This document shows positions 27,774 to 37,582 of a stretch of 64,000 nt of DNA, piece after piece; positions within the stretch are counted from its first letter, which is position 1, and each line of letters begins with the position of its first letter. Both the position numbers and the translations under genes were made by a program. The notes under the pieces were generated by a model that had not been told where the DNA came from, did no database searches, and saw nothing but the letters and a program-made list of their open reading frames with translations. The DNA comes from CAWCTD01 sp963798455 (GTDB taxonomy: Bacteria; Acidobacteriota; Terriglobia; Bryobacterales; Bryobacteraceae), in contig CAWCTD010000003.1 of NCBI GenBank assembly GCA_963798455.1, forward strand, positions 1,488,001-1,552,000, in the 5' to 3' direction.

Positions 27774-30700
27774 TCATTGAAGCCTCCTATACGGCGGCCT
27801 CTTGATCGCGGGCGGAGGATTCTTCTTCAGAAGATCCATTACGACCTCCACCGCCTTTTCAAGCTGCGGATCGTGGCCCGCGCGCACCGCAGCCGGATCC
27901 TGCTCCACCTCGATGTCGGGAGCCACGCCTTCGTTCTCCGCCGCCCACTTCCCGTCCGGTCCGTAGACGCCGTTGGAGGGAGGGGTTACCGCCCCGCCGT
28001 CCATCAGGGTCAGGCGGCCGATCACGCCCACCAGCCCGCCGGCTGTGCGCGTTCCGATCAGGGGCCCCAGACCGGCCTCCTTGAAGTAGTACGCAAACGC
28101 ATCTCCCCCCGAGATAGCGCCTTCGTTGGTGATCATCACCTTGGGGCCGCGGATGACGGAGTACGGCGACGTGAAGTCCAACCCGTAGCGCTTAGCTACC
28201 AGGGCGAGCACCTGCTGGCCCAGGCGATGGATGAAGTAGTCCGGCAGCGCGCCGCCGCCGTTGCCGCGTTCATCCACGATGACGGCTTCTTTGTCCGCTT
28301 GGGCAAAGTAGTAGCGGTTGAAAGCCGCGAGCCCCCCCGCGCCCGTGTCACCAAGATAGATGTAGGCGGCCCGCCCGTCTGTGAGCCTGTCCACCTTCCG
28401 TCGGTTCCCATCAGCCCAAGCGAAGGAACGCAAATCCCATTCGTCATCTATCGGGACGACAGTCACCTCACGGGGTCGGGCGCCGGTGGCGTCGGCGGCA
28501 ATCCGCAACACAACTTTCTTGTCGGCTTTTCCCGCAAAGAAACGGTAGATGTCGTCGGAAGCACCCAGTTCTTGGCCATCCACGGCCAGCAGGTAATCGC
28601 CTTGCCTGACGTCCAACCCCGGCTGGACCAGGGGCGCCCGCGCTTGCGGGTTCCACGTGTCACCGGCATAAATGCGCGCGAACCGGTAACGGCCATCCGC
28701 TGTTTCATAATCAGCTCCCAACAGGCCGGCAGTCGCGGCTTCCGTCTTTGATCCCGCTCCTGTGCGAGCACCGAGGTGGCTCACCCGCAATTCGCTCAAC
28801 ATCTCCTCGAAAAGGAAGTCGAGGTCTCCCGGCGTGCCGACGCCCGCGAGATACGGCTCGAGCTCCCTTTCCCGTGCCTTCAAGTCCAACCCATGAAAAC
28901 CAGGATCATAGAAGAAGTCGCGCACGGACCGCCACACCTCGTGGTACGTCTGCGTCCACTCCGCCACCGGATCGACGGCGACCTCGAGGGATTCGAGCCT
29001 CAGCTTCCCCTTGCCGGGCTTCGGCCGCCCGGCGGCCGGGGAGACCGCCCAGTTGCTCCCCTGCTTGAACAGCATCTTCCCGCCGTCGGGCGACAACTCG
29101 AAATCCTGGATGCCTTCGAGGACCTTGTCTGTCTTCTTGGCGGCCAGCTCGAACCGGTACAGGTTCTGCCGGTTGGATGAAGGGATTGTGCCCGGCAGAA
29201 GGAACTGAGGCTGGGCGACGGTTTCGAGCAGATACAGGACTCCCGGCTTGCCGGCTACCAACTTCGTGTAGTTCTGCGGTGGAGGCGGCAGAGCCACGAT
29301 CCGGTCCTCCAGTCCGTCGAGGTCGACTACGAGCGGCCCAGCGGCTGCGCCCTCGAGCCTGACCGGGAACTCCTGACCCTTTCTCAGAAAGGCAACATAG
29401 ATGCTGCGAGCCGGCGCGCGATTGAATGTCGAGAGGTCTTCGCCCAGCGCCGGACCGATGTCTGTGCTTGCCGCGAAATACAGGTACTTGCCGCTTCGGT
29501 CAAACTGGGGGGAACGGATATCGGCGAACCCGTCCGTCACCTGCCGGCTCCGGCCCGTCTCGAGCGAGTAGATTTCGAGCACCCGCATGTGGTTCCCGAG
29601 CATTTTCGTGTAGCTCAGCCACTGGCTGTCGGGAGACCAGGCCGGAGGCGGCGCCTCGATTTGCGTCCAGTACCTCTCCTGATAGGCGTCGGCATCGATG
29701 CGGATCGAAGTCCCACTCTCGACCTCCACATACCAGAGAGCCAGCCGGTGATCCCGGTACGCGATCTTCTTTGAGTCCGGCGACCAGACCGGAGAGAAGT
29801 AGAAGCCCGGCGGCTGGCCCAGATCGATCTTCTTTACGGCGCCGGATCCATCCGAATTGCGGATGTGCAGCATGTATTCTCCGGATTCGTCCGAGTGATA
29901 CGCAATGCGCTTCCCGTCGGGCGACCACGCCGGAAACCGCTCTCGCGCGCCCCGCGTCTCCGTCAGATTTCGAGCCCTGCCTTGCCTGACCGGCACAGTC
30001 AATATCTCGCCTCGCGCCTCGACGGCCAGGCGGTCGCCCGTTGGTGAGAGTGTCACGGCTGCAAGATTCTCCAGTACCTTGACGGAACGAGGCTTCCTCT
30101 CCGGCATGTCGACGGAGATGCGGATCTCCAGCCGCCTGGACGTTCCGGTTGCCAGGTCGTACAAGTGAAGCGAGCCGAACCGCACGTAGACGATAGCGTC
30201 TGGGCCCGCGGACGCCGTCAGGACGCCCGAACCGTCGCCGTGGATCACCTCCGAGACCTGCTTCGCCGTCACATCGTAGGCGAAGAGGCCGACCGGTCCG
30301 TTCCGGTCCGAGAGAAAGTAGATCCGATTGTCCACCCACATGGGATTGAAGTCGTTCGAGTTGTCCCTGGGGATTTTCTCGATGCGGCAGTCGGGGAGAT
30401 CGGCGATCCAGATCCTCGACGTAGCGCCGCCGCGATACTGTTTCCATCCCCAGTGCCTCGAATCGAAGGGAGTGTAAGCAATTCTCTTTCCATCCGGTGA
30501 GAACGTGCCGTAGTCCGCGTATGGCAGCGGCAGTTCCGCCGCGGGTCCACCCTCGAAGGGTACGCTGAACAACTGATCGAAATTATCGTTCCTGGCGGAG
30601 GTGAACACCACCGACTTCCCGTCCCGCGTCCAACCGACCGCCTGGTCCCAGTAGGGATGATAGGTCAGGCGGCGCGGCGAGCCGCCTGCCGCTGAAACTA

Positions 30701-30968
30701 CGTACACATCGGCGCCGCTTCCGGTCTCACTGGTGAACGCCACCTGTGTTCCATCGGGCGAGAACACGGCGTTCGTCTCTTCTCCGGGCATGCTCGTGAG
30801 GCGTTTGGCTTCCCCGCCCTCGCGGCTGACGATCCACAGGTCGCCGGCGTAGGAAAAGACGACGTGAGTGCGGCTCCCCGTGGGCTGCCGGAAGAGTGTG
30901 GGCTCTTGGTCCTCGCCACGGGCGGTGGCAACCAGCAGGAAAAAAAGCAAGACCCATAGCCTGTTCAT
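27774..30968 (-). CDS. Tricorn-type protease homologue (S41 family)
   Basis: This 1064-residue protein, close to the length of archaeal tricorn, starts at 30968 with a signal peptide (LWVLLFFLLVATARG). Two beta-propeller regions rich in FSPDG/WSPDS repeats (about 30-640) are followed by a helical domain, a PDZ-like domain (VQPGLDVRQGDYLLAVDGQEL) and a C-terminal S41 protease core. GNGGG and NEGAISGGDAF hold the oxyanion region and the nucleophilic serine; NEGVAPDIEVEQDP is the usual C-terminal motif. These enzymes cut short peptides. The signal peptide suggests a periplasmic role in peptide degradation, unlike the cytoplasmic archaeal enzyme. Confidence 0.92.
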   Translation of the reverse strand: MNRLWVLLFFLLVATARGEDQEPTLFRQPTGSRTHVVFSYAGDLWIVSREGGEAKRLTSMPGEETNAVFSPDGTQVAFTSETGSGADVYVVSAAGGSPRRLTYHPYWDQAVGWTRDGKSVVFTSARNDNFDQLFSVPFEGGPAAELPLPYADYGTFSPDGKRIAYTPFDSRHWGWKQYRGGATSRIWIADLPDCRIEKIPRDNSNDFNPMWVDNRIYFLSDRNGPVGLFAYDVTAKQVSEVIHGDGSGVLTASAGPDAIVYVRFGSLHLYDLATGTSRRLEIRISVDMPERKPRSVKVLENLAAVTLSPTGDRLAVEARGEILTVPVRQGRARNLTETRGARERFPAWSPDGKRIAYHSDESGEYMLHIRNSDGSGAVKKIDLGQPPGFYFSPVWSPDSKKIAYRDHRLALWYVEVESGTSIRIDADAYQERYWTQIEAPPPAWSPDSQWLSYTKMLGNHMRVLEIYSLETGRSRQVTDGFADIRSPQFDRSGKYLYFAASTDIGPALGEDLSTFNRAPARSIYVAFLRKGQEFPVRLEGAAAGPLVVDLDGLEDRIVALPPPPQNYTKLVAGKPGVLYLLETVAQPQFLLPGTIPSSNRQNLYRFELAAKKTDKVLEGIQDFELSPDGGKMLFKQGSNWAVSPAAGRPKPGKGKLRLESLEVAVDPVAEWTQTYHEVWRSVRDFFYDPGFHGLDLKARERELEPYLAGVGTPGDLDFLFEEMLSELRVSHLGARTGAGSKTEAATAGLLGADYETADGRYRFARIYAGDTWNPQARAPLVQPGLDVRQGDYLLAVDGQELGASDDIYRFFAGKADKKVVLRIAADATGARPREVTVVPIDDEWDLRSFAWADGNRRKVDRLTDGRAAYIYLGDTGAGGLAAFNRYYFAQADKEAVIVDERGNGGGALPDYFIHRLGQQVLALVAKRYGLDFTSPYSVIRGPKVMITNEGAISGGDAFAYYFKEAGLGPLIGTRTAGGLVGVIGRLTLMDGGAVTPPSNGVYGPDGKWAAENEGVAPDIEVEQDPAAVRAGHDPQLEKAVEVVMDLLKKNPPPAIKRPPYRRLQ

Positions 30969-31152
30969 GGCTTCACGCTTTCCTCCAGGCAAGTGTAACT
31001 CTCTTCCCAAGCACACGATTCGTCGCACCCATGCCAACTCTAAGCGGCACCTGCTGCAGACCTTGCCCGACCTCCGTACGTGTCCAGTAGGCTGAGAAAT
31101 CTCGGTAAGGCTCGAAAGCCAACGATCCGTCGGAACCGCCGCTCGGCCACTA

Positions 31153-31917
31153 TCAGACCCGAGGTCGGAAGGCTGCCCGCAGGGCCTTGCTGCCGTCAAC
31201 CATCGCCAGCATCGGCTGATCGAAGTCCAGACCCCGCTTGCTCAGATCTGCCAGTAGAGCCTCACACACCTTCTGGCTCTCGCTGACGCCCTGGTGTAGC
31301 CCCAGGACCATTTTGCGTCCTGTCCGGTACATCCCCAGATCGGTCAGCATGCGTTCACCCTTGAATTCCGCACCGTCCAGCATCAAGACGCACAGATGGA
31401 CTTGGCGCAGATCCGAGCTGAGGAGTTCCTGCGCTCGCCTGGCACTGGCTGGGATGAACCTGTCACTCACCGCGGATTTCTCGACGCCCAAGGTGGTGCC
31501 ACCCTCACGCTCCGCTGGAGTGTAACCCGGCATGCTCAGCCCGCACATGACTCGTTCCCAGACTTGACGCTGCATCTCCTCTTCCCGCCGGAAACGCTCG
31601 CAGCTGCCCAGCTTCCCATCGCCCGACTGATCTCGCAGGCGCGGTCGGAAGCCCGGCACCTTCTGCCCATGCAGGGCCAAGGATCCACTGGCATGGCCTC
31701 ATCGCCGCCATCCGCCATCGGGTCTAGGGACATGCTGCTCCCCAGCCAGCCAAGTGACCTCGTTCTCCATGGTGGTGAGTAACAAGTGCACATCCGCTTC
31801 ATGCAGGAGCTGTGAAACACCCTGCCTCAACGTCTGTGCAGTTTCGGCCAGGGGAAGCACCATTTGGATGGCGCCTGGATCCTCGGTGAGGCGGAAGCGG
31901 AACTTCTCGATGGCCAC
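31153..31917 (-). pseudogene. IS256/mutator-type transposase remnant
   Basis: The minus-strand frame 31699-31917 encodes the N-terminal helical part (LRQGVSQLLHEADVHLLLT). A shifted frame, 31153-31680, then carries the DDE core start: VLMLDGAEFKG with the first Asp, LGLHQGVSESQKVCEALLADL and MVDGSKALRAA with the second Asp. The sequence stops there, so the third acidic residue and about a third of the protein are missing. One frameshift near 31690 and the truncated 3' end show an inactive remnant. No terminal inverted repeats were recognised. Confidence 0.75.
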
Positions 31918-32047
31918 CGCTCGTGAATCGCGTACGTCTTCTTGACCATACAGCTCTCGTTTTGAATTGCCCAGACCCCAGAGGGTCCGGGTTGGAGAGC
32001 CGTCATTCTCAAACCTCAGATTTCAACGATTTTCCGGACATCCTCGC

Positions 32048-33496
32048 TCAGAAGGTGAACGCCAGTTGCCCCAGGTAGCGGACGGTCCCGTCGGCCCCGC
32101 GGCCCAGCGGCACGAAGAACTGCTCGGACGGGTTGCTGGCTCGCCGCTGGTGCTGGAGGAACACCAGATTCTGCCATTGCAGGAAGCGTGTCAGTCCCAC
32201 GTCGAGGCGGAAGGCATGGACCGCGATGTTCACTCCGGAACCCGTTCCGAGGTCGTCATCGGTGAACTGGGAAATCATGGAGTTGGCGTCCTTCAGCGCG
32301 AACTGGTAGAGTACGCGGACGTCCCCTGGCTGGCGCACCGAGCCGAGGTTCGCCGAGACCATAAAGGCATCGCGCAGGCTCGCGGCGCCGTGGTTTCGGG
32401 ACGCCTGTAGATCGAGCCACGCCGGCAACTCCTTACCGCCGACGCGCAAGCCCTTGCGCTCCAGCCGGTAGCCCCAGTGGGAGATGTGGAAGTTGGGCGC
32501 GCTGAACATGGCCCCGCCGGGTGTCGTGGTGGCGTTGCCGGTTCCTCCGGGGGGTCCCGACAGAGCCAGTCCCAATGAACCGCTGACCAGCACCGGAAAA
32601 CCAGCGCCCGTCGAGGCGAGCTGGATCTGGCTCGGGTTCCGGTACCACTCGAGGCCTCCCGTGACTTGCTGGCTCCAGTTGGCTCCGAGGTTTCCGCGAA
32701 TCACCGCGCCGGGGTGGAACAGGTTCGAGTCGCGCACTTTCCCGCCGGGCTGGTAGCCCGCCGCCACATACGGTGACGAAGCGGGCAGGATGTAGATGCC
32801 CGGATTGCTCAGGATATACTCCCCTGCCCGAACCTCGAAGGACGTCAGACCCAGCAAATTCGCGCCCAACGGCAGCCGGACGGTCTGTTGAAAGCCGTTG
32901 AAGCGCACGTCGTCGTCCCAGAGAAAACGCATATTGTCGGCGAAGATCTCCTCGGTGCGCCCGGCGCGTAGTGTAATCCTTGAATTGGGGCGGTAGTCCA
33001 CGTAGGCTTCGGCGATGGAGAAAGGATGCTTGGCGTTGATGCCCGCCATGTCCTGGTCGTTGGTGATGGGGTTGTTGAGCGCCCCCGTGGAGAGCTGCAC
33101 GTGGAAGCGAAACTGCGGATCGAGATCCTTGTCCAGGTTGAGCCGCAGCCGGTACCGGCTCCGGACGTTCTGGAGCGGCGGCGCACCCGCGTTCCCGGAG
33201 CGGAGTTGCGCGTCCAGCCTCAGCCGGAAGTCGCCGCTGAACTGGAAGCCGTTCGTGGACTTCGCGTCTGCCGCCACAGCGGGCTGCAACGGCGCCAGCG
33301 GAGCTGGCTTGGCCTGCGCCAGACGGTCGAGGAGCGCGCCCTGCTCCTCCAGTTTCTTCTGCAACTGCGCGATCAGCGCACGTTGATCGGCCAACTCGCG
33401 GCGCAGCGTTTCAAGGTCATTGTCGGAAGGCCTGGCCACCGACACCCCGGCCGCCAGCAACAAACACACACACAGCATTCGTTTCCATTTGTACAT
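32048..33496 (-). CDS. Outer-membrane porin with N-terminal coiled coil, last gene of the Pho cluster
   Basis: ATG 33496 is chosen because a signal peptide (MLCVCLLLAAGVSVA) follows; TTG 33511 overlaps the phoR stop and is an alternative. A short coiled coil (LETLRRELADQRALIAQLQKKLEEQGALLDRL) precedes about 400 residues of alternating beta strands (GDFRLRLDAQLR, RLRLNLDKDLD). The protein ends in aromatic FTF, as outer-membrane barrels do. It directly follows phoR, so an anion- or phosphate-selective porin is a reasonable inference from context; sequence alone shows only a porin of the 'putative porin' type. Confidence 0.8.
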   Translation of the reverse strand: MYKWKRMLCVCLLLAAGVSVARPSDNDLETLRRELADQRALIAQLQKKLEEQGALLDRLAQAKPAPLAPLQPAVAADAKSTNGFQFSGDFRLRLDAQLRSGNAGAPPLQNVRSRYRLRLNLDKDLDPQFRFHVQLSTGALNNPITNDQDMAGINAKHPFSIAEAYVDYRPNSRITLRAGRTEEIFADNMRFLWDDDVRFNGFQQTVRLPLGANLLGLTSFEVRAGEYILSNPGIYILPASSPYVAAGYQPGGKVRDSNLFHPGAVIRGNLGANWSQQVTGGLEWYRNPSQIQLASTGAGFPVLVSGSLGLALSGPPGGTGNATTTPGGAMFSAPNFHISHWGYRLERKGLRVGGKELPAWLDLQASRNHGAASLRDAFMVSANLGSVRQPGDVRVLYQFALKDANSMISQFTDDDLGTGSGVNIAVHAFRLDVGLTRFLQWQNLVFLQHQRRASNPSEQFFVPLGRGADGTVRYLGQLAFTF

Positions 33497-33507
33497 GACA
33501 GTTCGAC

Positions 33508-35262
33508 TCAATCCGCCGGCAAGAAGACCGTAAACCGGGAGCCCTTGCCTAGCTGGCTTTCGACGGCGATCTTGCCGCCCATGCGCTCGACCGCGTGTTT
33601 GACGATCGAGAGCCCCAAGCCCGTGCCGCCGACCTCGCGGGAACGGGCCTTGTCCACGCGGTAGAAACGCTCGAAGATGCGCGGGAGGTCTTCGGACGGT
33701 ATCCCGATCCCGTTATCAACGACCGAAATCCGCAGCATCCCTTGTTCAGTCCGCCTGGTCTCAATTCGGACTTCGCCTCCCGGACGGTTGAACTTGACCG
33801 CGTTGTCGAGCAGGTTCACCAGAACCTGCTCCAGCCTGATGCGGTGCGCGATCACTTGATCCTCTCTGTCCTCCCCGCGCTGGATTTTCACGTTCCGGAG
33901 GCCCGCCTCGGACTCCACGCTGCGCACCGCGGCGTCGATTACCTGGCGCACGGAGACGGCCTCCGTGGAAGGCAAGGCCTCCTCGGACTCCAGCTCGGAC
34001 AGCGCCAGCAGATCGGAGGCAATCTGGTTCAGGCGCATGGCCTGCGACTTGATGACCTCCAGGAACTTCCGGTTGTTCTCGCGGTCCTCCAGCGCCCCGT
34101 CCAGCAAGGTTTCCGCGTAGCCCTGGATGGCGGCCAGCGGCGTGCGCAACTCGTGCGAGACATTGGCCACAAAGTCCCGTCGAACCCGCTCCAAACGCTC
34201 CAGGTCGGTGATATCGTGCAGGATGGCGATCGCCCCCCGCCCCGAGCGCAGATCGAGCGGTGCGGCCTGGACCTCGTACGACCGGCCCTCCGCCGCCGCC
34301 AGTTGCAGGCGTCTGCGCTGGGCCTCGCCTGTAACCAGAACGCGGGTGAGCAGATCCAGAAACGCCGGGTCGCGCACCAGTTCCAGCACCGGCAGGCGCT
34401 CCGGCACGGGATGCGGCGCACCGACCGCCCGAGCGAAGGCCTGGTTGCAGAAGGTGACGCACACCTCGTGGTCCACGGCGAGCACGCCTTCCACCATGCC
34501 GGCCAGGATGGCATCCCGGCGGGCCGCTTCCAGCCTGAGCCGCTCCAGCATGTCGCGCAGTTGCGCCGCCATGCTGTTCAAGGAGCGGGCCAATGCCCCC
34601 AGTTCGTCGTCCGGACCTGGTGGCAGGGTCTCCGTAAACCGCGCGTTCACCAGGCTTTCGGCAAACGTCTTGACCTGGCCAATCCTGCGGCTGAGCGCCC
34701 GAGACATGAAATAGGCGGTCCCCAGCGCCAGCAGCGCGGCCAGAAGCGACACCTGTAAAACCCGGCGGCGCACTTCGGCAACGGCATCGCTCACCTGCTC
34801 CAGGGGCACCGCAAGGCGCAGCACGTACCCGGGTTTCCCTCCCAAGCCGACCGGCGCCGCCAGGTACAGCAAGTCCCGGTCGAGCGTCGCGCTGCGCCGC
34901 ACCGCGGCTCCTTGGCTGCCCTTGAGGGCGGCGGCGACCTCGGGCCGTTGCGCGTGGTTCTCCATTGTGGAGGGGTCGTGCTCGGAATCGGCCAGCACCG
35001 TCCCCGAAGGATTGATGATCGTGATACGGCACCACGCCCGCTGGGCCGCCGCCCGGGCCCACTCGGCAAGAGCCGCCGGGTTCGCGGTTTCGACTTCTCC
35101 GGCCAGAATGCGCGCCTGGGACGCGAGGCGGGTTTCCGTGTTGCTCGTCTCGCGATCCGCCGTGTAGCGGGAGAGCAGGAAGTCCAGCACCAGGACCGCT
35201 GCCAGGATCACTAGAAGAAACGTCAGCAGGAGCTTGCGGAATATTCGGCTCCCGGCGGTCAT
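33508..35262 (-). CDS. phoR: Phosphate-sensing histidine kinase PhoR
   Basis: From ATG 35262, which follows the phoU stop by five bases, the protein has 584 residues. TM1 (LLLTFLLVILAAVLVLDFLL), a periplasmic or membrane-proximal region, TM2 (VSLLAALLALGTAYFM), HAMP, PAS (about 230-330), HisKA with phospho-acceptor His370 in VSHELRTP and HATPase (NLLDNAVKFN, DNGIGIP, GTGLGLSIVKH) follow in order. It is expected to phosphorylate PhoB under phosphate limitation and to be restrained by PstSCAB/PhoU. The larger-than-E. coli extracytoplasmic region is common outside enterobacteria. Confidence 0.92.
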   Translation of the reverse strand: MTAGSRIFRKLLLTFLLVILAAVLVLDFLLSRYTADRETSNTETRLASQARILAGEVETANPAALAEWARAAAQRAWCRITIINPSGTVLADSEHDPSTMENHAQRPEVAAALKGSQGAAVRRSATLDRDLLYLAAPVGLGGKPGYVLRLAVPLEQVSDAVAEVRRRVLQVSLLAALLALGTAYFMSRALSRRIGQVKTFAESLVNARFTETLPPGPDDELGALARSLNSMAAQLRDMLERLRLEAARRDAILAGMVEGVLAVDHEVCVTFCNQAFARAVGAPHPVPERLPVLELVRDPAFLDLLTRVLVTGEAQRRRLQLAAAEGRSYEVQAAPLDLRSGRGAIAILHDITDLERLERVRRDFVANVSHELRTPLAAIQGYAETLLDGALEDRENNRKFLEVIKSQAMRLNQIASDLLALSELESEEALPSTEAVSVRQVIDAAVRSVESEAGLRNVKIQRGEDREDQVIAHRIRLEQVLVNLLDNAVKFNRPGGEVRIETRRTEQGMLRISVVDNGIGIPSEDLPRIFERFYRVDKARSREVGGTGLGLSIVKHAVERMGGKIAVESQLGKGSRFTVFLPAD

Positions 35263-35267
35263 GCTAG

Positions 35268-35927
35268 TCACGGGCCTCCGCGTGGTGCCGGACATCGATC
35301 CCTTGGATGAGGAACAAGAACGTCCTCGGCGATGTTGGTGGCGTGATCGGCGATGCGTTCCAGGCTCCGGGCCACAAGGATAAGGTCCAGCGAGCGGGCG
35401 ATTGTGGCCGGGTCCCTTTCCATGAACTCGACCAGTTCCTGGCAGATGGCGTCACGCAGGTCGTCCACCGCATCGTCCGACAGCAGGACGGTGCGGGCCA
35501 GTTCGGCGTCGTGCTTCACGAACGCATCCAAGGAATTGCGCACCATGGATTCCGCCAGGTGCGCCATGCGGGGCATGTCGATCAAGGGCTTCACCGGTGG
35601 CTGCGCGATCAGGGACAGCGCCCGTTCCACGATGTTGACCGCCAGGTCTCCCATGCGCTCCAGGTCGTTGTTGATCTTGATGGCCGCGGTCAGAAAGCGG
35701 AGGTCCCGCGCCATGGGCTGGTGCAGGGCCAGCAGCCGCGTTGCCAGCTCATCGATACGGATCTCCAGTTGGTTGATCCGCGCCTCGTTGACCAGCACCT
35801 GCTGAGCGCGTTCCTGGTCCCGCTGGGTGAGCGACTGGACGCTCTCATGAACGGCGAGCTCTACCAGTCCCGCCATCTCCAGCAGTCGCTCCCGCAGATC
35901 CTCGAGTTCTTCCTCAAAGTGGCGCAA
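35268..35927 (-). CDS. phoU: Phosphate signalling regulator PhoU
   Basis: The 219-residue protein is all-helical with two PhoU repeats, each containing the E/D-x-x-x-D metal-binding pattern (INNDLERMGDLAVNIVE and VARSLERIADHATNIAED). It links the Pst transporter to PhoR and prevents excess phosphate uptake. It lies between pstB (27 bases upstream) and phoR (five bases downstream). Confidence 0.94.
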   Translation of the reverse strand: MRHFEEELEDLRERLLEMAGLVELAVHESVQSLTQRDQERAQQVLVNEARINQLEIRIDELATRLLALHQPMARDLRFLTAAIKINNDLERMGDLAVNIVERALSLIAQPPVKPLIDMPRMAHLAESMVRNSLDAFVKHDAELARTVLLSDDAVDDLRDAICQELVEFMERDPATIARSLDLILVARSLERIADHATNIAEDVLVPHPRDRCPAPRGGP

Positions 35928-35954
35928 TCTTGCCTCGTCCCGGCTGAAATTAGT

Positions 35955-36743
35955 CTATCCGAACCGTCCGGTGATGTAATCCTCGGTTTCCTTTCGGCTC
36001 GGCTTGGTAAAGAGCACACGGGTCTGATCGAACTCGATCAGCCGGCCCAGCAGGAAGAACCCCGTGTACTCGGCCACGCGGGCCGCCTGCTGCATATTGT
36101 GCGTCACGATAACGATGGTGCAGTTCTCCTTGAGGGAGAACAGCAGGTCTTCGATCTTGGCCGTGGCGATGGGATCCAGAGCCGAGCAGGGCTCGTCCAG
36201 CAGCAGCACCTCCGGGTCCACAGCCAGCGCGCGTGCGATGCAGAGTCTCTGCTGCTGGCCTCCCGAGAGCGCGTAGGCCGACTCGTGCAGCTTGTCCTTG
36301 ACCTCCTCCCACAACGCCGCCCGCTGGAGGCTCCTCTCGACGGCTTCCCGCAATTCCGCCCTGCTCATCCGCTGGTTGATTCTCAACCCGTAGGCCACGT
36401 TGTCGAAGATCGACTTGGGAAAAGGATTGGACTTCTGGAAGACCATTCCCACCCGCCGCCGCAGGCGAACCACGTCCATAGAAAGAATGTTCTCGCCGTC
36501 CAGCAGCACTTTGCCCTCGGCCCGGGCGTGCCGCACCGTCTCATACATGCGGTTGAGCGTGCGCAAGAATGTCGACTTCCCGCAGCCGGAGGGCCCGATC
36601 AGGGCCGTAACGCGCTTCTCCGGGATATTCAAGCCGACATCGAACAGCGCCTGCTGGCCGCCGTAGTAGAAGTTCAGGTTTGACACCCAGAGCTTCGGCG
36701 CCAGGACACGGGATTCGGTGCGTTCCAGCACTGCCGGCGTCAC
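35955..36743 (-). CDS. pstB: Phosphate ABC transporter ATPase PstB
   Basis: GTG at 36743 is preferred over upstream starts because it overlaps the pstA stop (GTGA) and gives the normal length of 262 residues. Walker A GPSGCGKST, the PstB-typical SNPFPKSIFDNVAYGLR, signature LSGGQQQRLCIARAL and Walker B VLLLDEPCSALDP are all present. It powers phosphate import through PstCA. Confidence 0.96.
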   Translation of the reverse strand: MTPAVLERTESRVLAPKLWVSNLNFYYGGQQALFDVGLNIPEKRVTALIGPSGCGKSTFLRTLNRMYETVRHARAEGKVLLDGENILSMDVVRLRRRVGMVFQKSNPFPKSIFDNVAYGLRINQRMSRAELREAVERSLQRAALWEEVKDKLHESAYALSGGQQQRLCIARALAVDPEVLLLDEPCSALDPIATAKIEDLLFSLKENCTIVIVTHNMQQAARVAEYTGFFLLGRLIEFDQTRVLFTKPSRKETEDYITGRFG

Positions 36744-37582
36744 CTTGTGCCCTTTCCGGAAAGGATCGTGCGGGCGATAACGTTTGCACCGAGCATCAGG
36801 ACCAGCAGGACCAATCCGGCCGCCCACGCCTGCCGGTGCCAGTCCTCGTAGGGCGATATCGCGTAGGTGAAAATCATGACCGGGAGGGACGCCGTAGGCT
36901 GGTCCCATCCGCTGGTCCAGAACCGGTTGCTGAAGCTGGTGAACAGCAGCGGGGCCGTCTCGCCCGCCACGCGCGCGACTCCCAACATGGTGCCGGTCAC
37001 TATCCCCCGAGCCGCCGCCGGGATTACCACGGTCGCAACCGTGTGCAGCCGGCTTGCTCCGAGCGCCAGGGCGCCCTCCCGAAGCGACACGGGCACTGCC
37101 CGCAGAAACTGCTCCGTGCTGCGCACGGTGATGGGGATAATCATCAAACTCAAGGCAAACCCTCCCGCCAGGGTCGAAAAGCGCTTCATGGGAACGACCA
37201 CGACAGCGTAGGCGAAGATGCCGATGACGATCGACGGGACGCCGTTGAGCAGGTCAGCCACGTAACGGACCAGGAACGGGTACCTCTTTCCGCCAAACTC
37301 CGAAAGATACACGCCCGTCACGAATCCCACGGGTACGCCGATCAGGGCGGCAACGAGAAGCAGTTTTGCGCTCCCCACAATGGCGTTTGCCATTCCGCCG
37401 CCGGCTTCCCCCACCGGCTTCGGCAACTGGGTGAAGAAATCCCAGTTGATCGCGCGCGCTCCATTCCAGATCAAGAAACCCAGGATAAAGAACAACACAG
37501 AGACCGTGACCAGCGTGCACAGGCCGGCCATGGCGAACATCACGGTGTTGACAGCCTTGCGCCAGAGGTAGTAGTAGCTCAT
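36740..37582 (-). CDS. pstA: Phosphate ABC transporter permease PstA
   Basis: This 280-residue inner-membrane protein has about six transmembrane segments and the binding-protein-dependent permease motif (EGALALGASRLHTVATVVIPAA). The segment GEAGGGMANAIVGS is typical of PstA. Its start overlaps the pstC stop by four bases (ATGA) and its stop overlaps the pstB GTG. It forms the channel with PstC. Confidence 0.95.
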   Translation of the reverse strand: MSYYYLWRKAVNTVMFAMAGLCTLVTVSVLFFILGFLIWNGARAINWDFFTQLPKPVGEAGGGMANAIVGSAKLLLVAALIGVPVGFVTGVYLSEFGGKRYPFLVRYVADLLNGVPSIVIGIFAYAVVVVPMKRFSTLAGGFALSLMIIPITVRSTEQFLRAVPVSLREGALALGASRLHTVATVVIPAAARGIVTGTMLGVARVAGETAPLLFTSFSNRFWTSGWDQPTASLPVMIFTYAISPYEDWHRQAWAAGLVLLVLMLGANVIARTILSGKGTR

